A stretch of 15,290 bases of DNA from positions 1 to 15,290 of the forward strand of contig JAFVRU010000119.1 in assembly GCA_017504065.1 (NCBI GenBank), written 5' to 3'. Positions 1 to 6,748 of this stretch are shown piece after piece. Made by a program: the position numbers and the translations under genes. Position 1 is the stretch's first letter. Every line of letters begins with the position of its first letter. The notes under the pieces were generated by a model that was given only the letters and a program-made list of their open reading frames with translations, had not been told where the DNA came from and made no database searches. This stretch comes from Clostridia bacterium. GTDB lineage: Bacteria; Bacillota; Clostridia; Christensenellales; Borkfalkiaceae.

Positions 1-459
1 ATTTTGATGGTGAATATGTTGCAGCCGTTTTGGAACCAACCGCCGCGGGGGGACGAGTTCGCGCCAATGAAAGAAGAATTTGAAGCGCGTGGGTATCAGG
101 TAACGTATTTGGACAATCCCAAGCATAAAGAAATCAAGGCGATCATGGACGAATACGAAACCATCATCATCAGTTGTCCGTTCCACCCGGGGAACTATCA
201 CGGCGGTTCGCTTCGTGTGGGCTGGAATAACATTATGACGTTCTGGCGCGGGTACATTTTGCAGCATCCGAAGCTCGTGTTCGTATCCTTTGGCGATCCG
301 TTTAAGTTGTATGAATTTCCGTATCTTAAGACGTACGTGAATGCGTATATGAACAGCGCGGACGTGCAAAGATCGGCGGTGCGGGTCTTGCTTGGCGAGA
401 AGCCTGCGGTGGGAAAGAACCCTGTTTCATTGAAAGGCTTCTTTGAACGGGAAATTTAA
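1..459 (+). CDS. Glycoside hydrolase family 3 enzyme, C-terminal part only (gene cut by window edge)
   Basis: This is the last 152 codons of a gene that begins before the window. The frame is open from base 1, and the encoded protein differs from residues 386-537 of the complete GH3 enzyme downstream at one position (Ser for Gly in the MNSADV segment). The visible part is therefore the C-terminal alpha/beta domain of a GH3 enzyme, not the catalytic barrel. The TTG at base 4 and ATG at base 7 lack a ribosome binding site and match internal codons of the paralogue, so neither is the true start. It is transcribed with the downstream glycosidase genes and is probably the first of two tandem paralogues, 230 bases ahead of the second. 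Its catalytic residues cannot be seen, so whether it is active or shares the paralogue's altered dyad is unknown. Confidence 0.85.
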   Translation: MLMVNMLQPFWNQPPRGDEFAPMKEEFEARGYQVTYLDNPKHKEIKAIMDEYETIIISCPFHPGNYHGGSLRVGWNNIMTFWRGYILQHPKLVFVSFGDPFKLYEFPYLKTYVNAYMNSADVQRSAVRVLLGEKPAVGKNPVSLKGFFEREI

Positions 460-488
460 TTTTCCGGCATGAGCGATAGCGAAACGTG
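1..488 (+). repeat. Tandem duplication, copy 1 (GH3 3' end plus 29 downstream bases)
   Basis: Bases 1-488 align without gaps to 1845-2332 (offset 1844). Within the 459 coding bases I count 25 substitutions, 24 of them synonymous. The similarity continues about 29 bases past the stop codon, including 18 identical bases at 467-484. The duplicated unit therefore includes the 3' flank. Its 5' limit lies outside the window. Confidence 0.9.
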
Positions 489-689
489 GCGATCTACAAG
501 GCAACGCCTTGACTAAGTCTTTCTATCTTTCTTAAGGGAAAGGTGGGGCTTGGTCGTTATCTGTATTATCATATTAGAACGAGCGACGTGAAGTGATAGA
601 ATCTATTGTAAAGGCACGTAACGAACAAAACAATGGAAATAAACGGAGAAAATCCGTAGAAAATAATTAAGAAAACAGGAGAAAACACA
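460..689. other. Intergenic region between the two GH3 genes, with two hairpins
   Basis: No gene is supported in these 230 bases. They hold a perfect 6-bp hairpin with a 3-base loop (CAAGGC at 497-502, GCCTTG at 506-511). A second, wobble-rich hairpin is centred on 534 (arms about 521-532 and 537-548). Neither is followed by a T-tract on the + strand, so they do not look like terminators. GAGCGATAGCGAA (471-483) and GAGCGACGTGAAG (580-592) resemble each other loosely. The appearance is that of a decayed short intergenic repeat, but a second full copy is not present here. No convincing promoter was found, which favours co-transcription of the two GH3 genes. Confidence 0.45.
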
Positions 690-2303
690 ATGGAAAATTT
701 TAAGAAGCTCATCGATTCGCTGTCGGTAGAAGAAATGGTTGGGCAAATTCTTTGTTACGACATATACGACAAAGACGATGAAAAGGAAGTAGAAGCAATT
801 TTACGCAAAATCAAGCCCGGTGGAATCTTTATCGGCTCACCGATGACTCAAGAAAAAATTGCGCGCTACGTTGCGATCGTTAACGAAGTAACCAAAGCGC
901 CCTGTATCGTTGCGAACGATATTCTCAACGGACCCGGCGACGTTATTCCCGGCGAAGATAGCTTCACGACTGCGATGGGACGGGCTGCGGCTTGTTGCCC
1001 TGAAAAAGCGACCCAAGCCGCGCGTTTGACCGCAAAACGTTGTCGTCAGTACGGCTATCATTGGGCGTTCGGGCCTTGCGTGGATCTTGCAATCAATAAA
1101 AACTGTCCGCTTGCGAATATCGGCGCGTATTCCGACGATCCTGACGTTGTCATCAAAAATGCGGGCGCGTGGAACAAGGGCTTGCTTGAAAACGGGTATT
1201 TAATGCCGACTTTAAAGCATTATCCCGGCGAAGGCAGCGATGATCGGAACGGGCATTTCTGTACGACAATCAACCGTCTACCCAAGGACGAATGGTACGC
1301 TACGTACGGACGGGTTTATAAAACGCTTATCGACGAAGGTTGTCCGTCGGTTATGGTCGGGCACATTTCGTTGCCTTGGGCGGAAGAAACCGAAAACGAG
1401 AACGACGCGTTACCCGGTACGCTTTCCTATAACGTCATGACGAAAATTTTGAAAGAAGAACTCGGGTTTAAGGGCTGTATCGTTTCCGACGCGATGAGTA
1501 TGATCGGCGCGGCGAGTATGATGCCGCTTGACAAGCTCGCGATCGCGTTTGTGAAAGGCGGCGGGGATGTGGTTTTATTCCCTGAGCCGAGCGATTACGA
1601 TTTGTTGATTGAAGCGGTCAAGAACGGGGAAATCTCGATGGAGCGGTTGCGCGACGCGGTAGCGCGGTTGTTTTTCCTGAAAGACAAAGCGCGGTTGTTC
1701 GAAGACCAAGCCAAGGTTTTGGCGGAAATTTCGGTTACGCAAGAAGAAGTGCGCGCGTTGGCGGACGATCTTGTAGACAGAAGTATTACGTTTGTGCGCG
1801 ATAGACAAAATATTTTGCCGTTGAAGCTTTCCAAGGGCGCGAAGATTTTGATGGTGAATATGTTGCAGCCGTTTTGGAACCAACCGCCGCGGGGGGACGA
1901 GTTCGCGCCAATGAAAGAAGAATTTGAAGCGCGCGGGTATCAGGTAACGTATTTAGACAATCCCAAGCATAAAGAAATCAAGGCGATCATGGACGAATAC
2001 GAAACCATCATCATCAGTTGTCCGTTTCACCCGGGGAACTATCACGGCGGTTCGCTCCGTGTGGGGTGGAACAACATTATGACGTTCTGGCGCGGGTACA
2101 TTTTGCAGCATCCGAAGCTCGTGTTCGTGTCGTTCGGGGATCCGTTCAAGCTGTATGAATTTCCGTATCTTAAAACGTACGTGAATGCGTATATGAACGG
2201 CGCGGACGTGCAACGTTCGGCGGTGCGGGTCTTACTCGGCGAGAAGCCTGCGGTCGGGAAAAATCCTGTTTCCTTGAAAGGGTTCTTCGAACGGGAAATT
2301 TAA
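690..2303 (+). CDS. Glycoside hydrolase family 3 enzyme (NagZ-like beta-N-acetylhexosaminidase or beta-glucosidase)
   Basis: The 537-residue protein has an N-terminal TIM-barrel domain (about 1-340) and a C-terminal alpha/beta domain (about 385-537). The KHYPGEGSDDRNGH segment (176-189) matches the NagZ-type loop KHFPGxG...DxH, with His189 as the expected general acid/base. VSDAMSM carries the probable nucleophile Asp267. The Asp that normally pairs with this His is Asn187 here. Family knowledge: NagZ-type GH3 enzymes remove terminal beta-GlcNAc from chitin- or peptidoglycan-derived fragments through a covalent intermediate. No signal peptide is visible, so action is probably cytosolic on imported sugars. 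The start is fixed by AGGAGA at 677-682, seven bases upstream. The gene follows a near-identical paralogue and precedes an SGNH esterase and a GH20 enzyme without an intervening terminator. Family is secure; substrate is inferred, and beta-glucosidase is the alternative. Confidence 0.9.
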   Translation: MENFKKLIDSLSVEEMVGQILCYDIYDKDDEKEVEAILRKIKPGGIFIGSPMTQEKIARYVAIVNEVTKAPCIVANDILNGPGDVIPGEDSFTTAMGRAAACCPEKATQAARLTAKRCRQYGYHWAFGPCVDLAINKNCPLANIGAYSDDPDVVIKNAGAWNKGLLENGYLMPTLKHYPGEGSDDRNGHFCTTINRLPKDEWYATYGRVYKTLIDEGCPSVMVGHISLPWAEETENENDALPGTLSYNVMTKILKEELGFKGCIVSDAMSMIGAASMMPLDKLAIAFVKGGGDVVLFPEPSDYDLLIEAVKNGEISMERLRDAVARLFFLKDKARLFEDQAKVLAEISVTQEEVRALADDLVDRSITFVRDRQNILPLKLSKGAKILMVNMLQPFWNQPPRGDEFAPMKEEFEARGYQVTYLDNPKHKEIKAIMDEYETIIISCPFHPGNYHGGSLRVGWNNIMTFWRGYILQHPKLVFVSFGDPFKLYEFPYLKTYVNAYMNGADVQRSAVRVLLGEKPAVGKNPVSLKGFFEREI

Positions 2304-2332
2304 TCTTCCTGCATGAGCGATAGCGAAATGTG
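1845..2332 (+). repeat. Tandem duplication, copy 2 (3' part of the complete GH3 gene)
   Basis: Partner of the segment at 1-488. Divergence is uneven: 2 differences fall in the first 180 aligned bases and 23 in the remaining 279 coding bases. The similarity fades within the spacer before the esterase gene. Confidence 0.9.
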
Positions 2333-2370
2333 CTGATTGAAACAAATAACGATAAAAAAGGAGAAAAACT

Positions 2371-3003
2371 ATGAGAATTTTATTTCAAGGCGATTCGATC
2401 ACGGACGCGGGCAGAGTCCGCGGGGATATCCACAACTTGGCGGGATATACGACAATGGTCGCTGAAATTTTAAAGAAACAATACCCGAACGAAGAATTCG
2501 AGTTTATCAATCTTGGTATCGGCGGTAATCGTACGCTTGATTTGGTACAACGCTACGAAACGGATTTTCGGGATATTCAACCCGACATCGTGTCGATTAT
2601 GATTGGGGTCAACGATGTTTGGCACGCATTCGCGTATCCTGAAAAGTATATCAGCTCCGAAGGGACGTATTCGAACTATAAATATATTTTGCGCCGCCTG
2701 AAAGCGGATACAAACGCAAAAATCGTTATGTTAGAGCCGTATTTGTTGCCCGAAGAAAGCATGAAAAAGATGAAGATGGATCTCAACGCGGTTATCGAAC
2801 GCTGTCGGGAACTTGCGGTGGAATTTGCGGACGAATACGTGCCGTTGGACGGAATTTTCGCGAAAGAGTGTATGAAAACGCCTTGGTCGGCGTTTTGCGC
2901 GGATGGGGTGCATCCCGGCGAGAAAGGGCAGGCGATCATCGCGAAGTATTGCGCGGAAGCGATCGCAAACCAAATCGACGAAATTATTAAAAACAGGAAT
3001 TAA
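2371..3003 (+). CDS. SGNH/GDSL-family hydrolase (probable carbohydrate or lipid esterase)
   Basis: The 210-residue protein shows all four SGNH blocks. Block I is FQGDSITD with catalytic Ser9. Block II is GIGGN with the oxyanion-hole Gly near residue 52. Block III is GVND with Asn81. Block V is DGVHP with Asp178 and His181 completing the triad. The length of about 200 residues is normal for a single-domain member. Family members hydrolyse acetyl or acyl esters. The position between GH3 and GH20 genes suggests removal of O-acetyl groups from glycans before or during glycosidase action (inference); a lysophospholipase- or thioesterase-like role cannot be excluded. No signal peptide is seen. AAGGAG at 2358-2363 lies seven bases before the ATG. 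The spacer to the GH20 gene is only 15 bases, indicating one operon. Confidence 0.9.
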   Translation: MRILFQGDSITDAGRVRGDIHNLAGYTTMVAEILKKQYPNEEFEFINLGIGGNRTLDLVQRYETDFRDIQPDIVSIMIGVNDVWHAFAYPEKYISSEGTYSNYKYILRRLKADTNAKIVMLEPYLLPEESMKKMKMDLNAVIERCRELAVEFADEYVPLDGIFAKECMKTPWSAFCADGVHPGEKGQAIIAKYCAEAIANQIDEIIKNRN

Positions 3004-3018
3004 AGGAAAGAATGAGTT

Positions 3019-4644
3019 ATGCAACAGAAATATTTCGGCGCGATGCTGGACATGTCCCGCAACGCGGTTATGAAAGTCGAACAAATTAAAAAATACGTGG
3101 ACTACTTGAAAGCGTTTGGGTATAATATGCTTATGCTGTATACGGAAGATACGTACGAAGTGGACAACGAGCCGTATTTCGGATATTTGCGGGGTAGATA
3201 TTCCAAAGACGAATTAAAGGAGATCGACGCGTATTGCTTGGCAAAAGGAATTGAGTTGATCCCTTGCGTGCAAACGCTCGCACACCTGAAAACGCTGTTC
3301 CGTTGGCCCGTTTATTACCGTACGGTTCGCGATTGTATCGACGTGTTACTCGTGGACGAAGAACGTACGTATACGCTTATCGACAATATTTTCGCGACGT
3401 TAGAACAATACTTTACGACGCGCGTAGCGCACGTGGGTATGGACGAAGCTTACTTTCTCGGCGCTGGCGCGTATCGCGATAAACACGGGCCTGCAGAGCG
3501 CGCGGAAATGCTCAAACGCCATCTTGTCCGCGTCCGTGAAATTGCGCAAAAACACGGGTTTACCATACTCACTTGGTCGGATATGTTCTTTAACGAGCTC
3601 GGGAAAGGGGATTACTACACCGATCCGAAGAAGTTTTGCGTAAGCGACGAAGAAAAGAAAATCGTGCCCGACGGCGTACAGCTCGTTTATTGGGATTATT
3701 ATAGTACGCAGCAAAATAAATACGAACGTTCCTTTAAAAACCACAAGAAAATCACGGACAACGTTTGGTACGCGGGCGGGATCTGGTCTTGGTACGGGTT
3801 CGCGCCGATCAACCGTTTCTCGTTGCGGGCGATGGGAGCGGCGATGAAAGCTTGTCGAAAGAGCGGTATGGAAAAAATCTTTATCACCATTTGGGGCGAC
3901 GACGGCGGGGAGTGCCCGAAGTTTTCGCTTTTGCCTGTTTTGTACTATTCCAAACGCATTTACGACGGCGAAACGAGCATACAAAAGATCAAGGCGGAAT
4001 TTAAAGAAATCGTAGGAGAAAGCTTTGACGCGATGCTACAAATGGACGCTCCCAACGAGATTTGCGGAAATAAAGGACAAGGTTTACCCTGTAATCCGAG
4101 TCGATACATGTTTTACAGCGATTTGTTCTCGGGGTATTTCGACGCGAATTTGCCTGACGGCGGCGCGCAAGAATATAAAACGATCGCCAAGCGTTTACAA
4201 AAATATGCGCGGGGAAGCGAAAAGTTCGGATATATCTACGGATATTTGGCGAAGCTTTGCGATTTTATGTCGGTCAAATACGACTTGGGCGTACGCTTAC
4301 GCGCGGCGTATCAAGCGGAAGATACAACGGAATTGCAAAACCTTGTGGGGGTAATCCGATCGGCGGAAATCAAGCTGGACAAGTTCTATGACGCGTTTAA
4401 GACGGTTTGGTATACCGACAATAAGCCGTACGGGTTTGAGATCCAAGACGCGAGAATGGGCGCGTTATCGCGCCGAATGCGAGCTTGTCGGGAGCGTTTG
4501 CAAGCCTACTTAAAAGGCGATGAGAAAGAGCTTCCCGAGCTCGGTGAAACGCTGCTCGATTATTTCGGAAACGGAGAAGAAGCGGAAAAGAAGCTGTTTG
4601 CTTTCCAATATTGGTTGGAAAATATAACGGTAAACAATGCGTAA
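3019..4644 (+). CDS. Glycoside hydrolase family 20 beta-N-acetylhexosaminidase
   Basis: The 541-residue protein carries the GH20 signature HVGMDEA, with the catalytic Asp142-Glu143 pair. In this family Glu is the acid/base and Asp positions the substrate 2-acetamido group for substrate-assisted catalysis. Other family-like features are the N-terminal barrel strand YFGAMLDMSR, the WSDMFF segment, and WGDDGGE (292-298), whose Trp normally lines the -1 site. The protein starts directly with the barrel, without the usual GH20b domain and without a signal peptide. The segment after about residue 340 is helical and I cannot assign it. It probably releases terminal GlcNAc or GalNAc in the cytosol, together with the GH3 enzymes (inference). 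The start is supported by AAAGGA at 3002-3007, which overlaps the stop of the upstream gene. An ATG at 3011 is out of frame. A terminator follows 11 bases after the stop. Confidence 0.92.
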   Translation: MQQKYFGAMLDMSRNAVMKVEQIKKYVDYLKAFGYNMLMLYTEDTYEVDNEPYFGYLRGRYSKDELKEIDAYCLAKGIELIPCVQTLAHLKTLFRWPVYYRTVRDCIDVLLVDEERTYTLIDNIFATLEQYFTTRVAHVGMDEAYFLGAGAYRDKHGPAERAEMLKRHLVRVREIAQKHGFTILTWSDMFFNELGKGDYYTDPKKFCVSDEEKKIVPDGVQLVYWDYYSTQQNKYERSFKNHKKITDNVWYAGGIWSWYGFAPINRFSLRAMGAAMKACRKSGMEKIFITIWGDDGGECPKFSLLPVLYYSKRIYDGETSIQKIKAEFKEIVGESFDAMLQMDAPNEICGNKGQGLPCNPSRYMFYSDLFSGYFDANLPDGGAQEYKTIAKRLQKYARGSEKFGYIYGYLAKLCDFMSVKYDLGVRLRAAYQAEDTTELQNLVGVIRSAEIKLDKFYDAFKTVWYTDNKPYGFEIQDARMGALSRRMRACRERLQAYLKGDEKELPELGETLLDYFGNGEEAEKKLFAFQYWLENITVNNA

Positions 4645-4654
4645 ATAGAAAATA

Positions 4655-4685
4655 GGCGTTTGCGTTCGCAGACGTCGATTTTTTT
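4655..4685 (+). terminator. Intrinsic terminator of the glycosidase operon
   Basis: A 9-bp stem (4655-4663 with 4668-4676, including two G-U pairs) encloses the loop GTTC. Seven Ts follow at 4679-4685. It lies just after the GH20 stop codon and ends the operon. Confidence 0.75.
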
Positions 4686-4690
4686 GCAAC

Positions 4691-4721
4691 AATTTCGAAA
4701 TTTTACAAAACGTTTACAAAA
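4691..4721. promoter_or_regulatory. Palindrome and helically phased direct repeats upstream of the sigma-B-type promoter
   Basis: AATTTCGAAATT (4691-4702) is a perfect 12-base palindrome. TTTACAAAA then occurs twice, at 4702-4710 and 4713-4721, with starts 11 bases apart (about one helical turn). They lie just upstream of the promoter of the 83-residue gene and could bind a regulator or act as an AT-rich upstream element. AT-rich chance similarity is also possible. Confidence 0.35.
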
Positions 4722-4729
4722 TTTTAGCG

Positions 4730-4752
4730 GTTTAAAAACAACAAATGGGTAT
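4730..4752 (+). promoter_or_regulatory. Sigma-B-type (general stress) promoter
   Basis: GTTTAA (4730-4735) and GGGTAT (4747-4752) match the sigma-B consensus GTTT(AA)...GGGWAW. The distance is 13 bases counted from GTTT, at the short end of the accepted 13-17 range. A sigma-A-like TATACT overlaps (4750-4755) but has no -35 match at 16-18 bases. Transcription would start near 4760, leaving a leader of about 40 bases before the ATG at 4801. Confidence 0.6.
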
Positions 4753-4800
4753 ACTTGACGTAGAAAAACCCGATCAAGGGATAAAAAAGGAGTAAAAATC

Positions 4801-5052
4801 ATGGGAATCAAACAATTTTTCAAAAACGCGTTTTCGGATATGAAACAAAGCGCAAAGGAACAACACGAAGTCGATAAAGCGAATTTTGAAGCGGCAAAAG
4901 CGGAATCCAAAGCGACTTGGGAAGAAGCGAAAATGTCGCCCAAGGCCCGTCAAGCGAAGATGAGCGCGGAACGCCAAGAACAAATCGACGCTGCAAAAGC
5001 GCGGACGGCGGCTGCCAACGAACGCATTGAACAGGCAAAAAATTCCAAATAA
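4801..5052 (+). CDS. Small charged helical protein of unknown function (probable stress protein)
   Basis: The 83-residue protein is very rich in Ala, Lys, Glu and Gln, and has no Cys, no transmembrane segment and no signal peptide. A short N-terminal stretch (MGIKQFFKNAF) could form an amphipathic helix. The remainder, from about residue 12 to 80, reads as a continuous helix or coiled coil broken only around Ser-Pro at 46-47. I do not recognise a named family. Composition and size resemble hydrophilic general-stress proteins such as the CsbD type, but the sequence is not clearly CsbD. AAGGAG at 4787-4792 lies eight bases before the ATG. A sigma-B-type promoter upstream and a hairpin terminator directly downstream make it mainly a single-gene transcript, with a cardiolipin synthase just behind. 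A role in envelope or osmotic stress is inference only. Confidence 0.85.
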   Translation: MGIKQFFKNAFSDMKQSAKEQHEVDKANFEAAKAESKATWEEAKMSPKARQAKMSAERQEQIDAAKARTAAANERIEQAKNSK

Positions 5053-5058
5053 ACAGCG

Positions 5059-5084
5059 AAAACCCGACTTTATGTCGGGTTTTT
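5059..5084 (+). terminator. Hairpin terminator between the small stress gene and the cardiolipin synthase gene
   Basis: AAAACCCGAC (5059-5068) pairs with GTCGGGTTTT (5074-5083) around the loop TTTAT, giving a 10-bp stem. The T-run is short because the four stem Ts are followed by only one more T before G5085. Only 15 bases separate it from the next ATG, so it may act as a partial terminator. Confidence 0.8.
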
Positions 5085-5099
5085 GTACAGGAGCGTAAG

Positions 5100-6668
5100 A
5101 TGAAAAGAAACTATAAAATCAAGCAGGGAAAAAAGACGGTGGAGCGGTCGTATACGTATGTTCCCGCGCGGTTTATCTTTGCCGTTTTGATCACGGTTTT
5201 CGAAGTATGCGCAATCATTGGGGTAGTCGCGCTGCTTTGTTATTTCGTGCCGTATTTTTATCTCGCGGCGCTTGTAACGCAAATCGTGTGCGTAATCAAA
5301 ATCATCGCGTCCAACGACAATCCCGAATACAAAATTCCGTGGCTGTTATTCGTGCTGATTTTGCCCATCGCGGGATTTATGCTGTACTTTCTTTTCTATT
5401 CGAGAAGTTTCAGCCAAAAATACGTGCGGCGGTTGAAAAAGCTCTACGGTCGGCAATATCCCGAAAACGACGAACGGTTGTTTGCGGCGTTAAAAGCGGA
5501 AAACTTGACGGCGGGCAATCAAGCGCAGCTACTTTGTCGGTTTTCCTACGGGCATTTGTTCACCGACACCAAACAAACGTACTTTTCGCAGGGTGAAACG
5601 CTTTGGCAAAGCATGCTCCAAGACTTGAAAAACGCCGAGCGCTTTATCTTTATGGAATATTTCATCATCGAAGAAGGGGAGTTTTGGAACTCCATCTTGG
5701 AAATTCTCAAAGACAAAGCGAGCGCGGGTTTGGACGTGCGGGTCGTATTCGACGATATCGGGTGTATGACGACGTTGCCGGGGAACTACGCGAAAAAGTT
5801 GCAAAAATTCGGGATCAAAGCGACGCCGTTTTCCCGCTTGAAAGGGCAGGCAAACAACGAATTCAACAACCGCTCGCACCGAAAAATGACGATCATCGAC
5901 GGAAAGATCGGTTACACGGGCGGGGTGAATATTGCGGATGAATACGTCAATCTCACCCGTCGGTTCGGGCATTGGAAAGACGTTGGAATTCGCTTGGAAG
6001 GGGCAGCCGTGTACGAGTTCACCAAGCTCTTTTTGATCGATTTCGGGCTCAACGTCAAGCGTTTGCCGAAGCCTATGGCGGCGGAGCAGCTATTCCCTGA
6101 AACGTCGGAAAAAGAAAGCGGGTATCTTGTGCCGTTCGGGGACGGACCTGCGCCGATGTACAAGCATCAAGTCGCGCATGGGTTGATTGTGGATATGTTG
6201 TCGAACGCGAAAAAATACGCGTATATCATGACTCCCTATTTGATCGTGGACAACGACATGTGTTTGGCTTTGGAAAACGCGGCGACGAAAGAGGTGGACG
6301 TGCGGATTATCGTGCCGCATATTCCCGACAAGAAAATCGTGTTTGAAATGACGAAAACGTATTACGAGCGAATCATGCGCGCGGGCGTAAAAATTTACGA
6401 ATATGAAGCGGGATTTATCCACGCCAAGTGCTATTTGATCGACGGCGAGATCGGGTTGGTCGGAACGATGAATTTGGATTACCGAAGCTTAGTACACCAT
6501 TTTGAAAACGGAGTTTGGATGTATAGAACGGCGTGTTTGCGCGATATCGAAGCCGATATGCTCGACACTATGGAACGGAGTATTTTTATTACGCCCGACA
6601 AAATCAAGACCAACCTTTTCCAGCGTTTGGTGCGGGTGCTCGTGCGCATTTTTGCGCCCCTATTATGA
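5100..6668 (+). CDS. cls: Cardiolipin synthase, phospholipase D family
   Basis: The 522-residue membrane enzyme probably condenses two phosphatidylglycerols into cardiolipin and glycerol. It has two HKD motifs typical of the phospholipase D superfamily: SHRKMTIID with His260, Lys262 and Asp267, and IHAKCYLID with His441, Lys443 and Asp448. Each HKD is followed by the usual glycine-rich stretch (GYTGG and GLVGT). The N terminus is hydrophobic, with probable membrane helices at about 25-48, 50-70 and 79-100; the last two match the PLDc_N region of bacterial Cls proteins. The length is slightly above the usual 480-510. AGGAG at 5089-5093 sits six bases before the ATG. No promoter fits between the preceding hairpin and the start, so expression probably comes by read-through from the sigma-B-type promoter upstream. 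No terminator is visible after it. Another phosphatidyltransferase of the same superfamily is a minor alternative. Confidence 0.93.
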   Translation: MKRNYKIKQGKKTVERSYTYVPARFIFAVLITVFEVCAIIGVVALLCYFVPYFYLAALVTQIVCVIKIIASNDNPEYKIPWLLFVLILPIAGFMLYFLFYSRSFSQKYVRRLKKLYGRQYPENDERLFAALKAENLTAGNQAQLLCRFSYGHLFTDTKQTYFSQGETLWQSMLQDLKNAERFIFMEYFIIEEGEFWNSILEILKDKASAGLDVRVVFDDIGCMTTLPGNYAKKLQKFGIKATPFSRLKGQANNEFNNRSHRKMTIIDGKIGYTGGVNIADEYVNLTRRFGHWKDVGIRLEGAAVYEFTKLFLIDFGLNVKRLPKPMAAEQLFPETSEKESGYLVPFGDGPAPMYKHQVAHGLIVDMLSNAKKYAYIMTPYLIVDNDMCLALENAATKEVDVRIIVPHIPDKKIVFEMTKTYYERIMRAGVKIYEYEAGFIHAKCYLIDGEIGLVGTMNLDYRSLVHHFENGVWMYRTACLRDIEADMLDTMERSIFITPDKIKTNLFQRLVRVLVRIFAPLL

Positions 6669-6690
6669 CAAGAATTTCCAATGCAAACAC

Positions 6691-6718
6691 TTGACTTTTT
6701 TCTCTTGCGGAGTATAAT
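6691..6718 (+). promoter_or_regulatory. Sigma-A promoter of the MATE transporter gene
   Basis: TTGACT (6691-6696) and a perfect TATAAT (6713-6718) are separated by 16 bases. Transcription would start near 6725, about 24 bases before the ATG, so the leader is short and holds only the ribosome binding site. Confidence 0.85.
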
Positions 6719-6748
6719 GTATTAGGGAAAACGGACAAGGAGAAAAAT

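Noticed and set aside
4..459. A free-standing 151-residue gene starting at TTG 4 or ATG 7
   Set aside because: The sequence matches the interior of the complete GH3 paralogue, the frame is open to base 1 and there is no ribosome binding site, so it is the 3' end of a longer gene.
491..548. Terminator between the two GH3 genes
   Set aside because: The hairpins are not followed by T-tracts on the + strand, so they cannot be called intrinsic terminators.
4750..4760. Sigma-A promoter using TATACT 4750-4755 or TTGACG 4755-4760
   Set aside because: TATACT has no -35 match at 16-18 bases upstream (GCGGTT at 17), and TTGACG has no -10 match at the right distance downstream.
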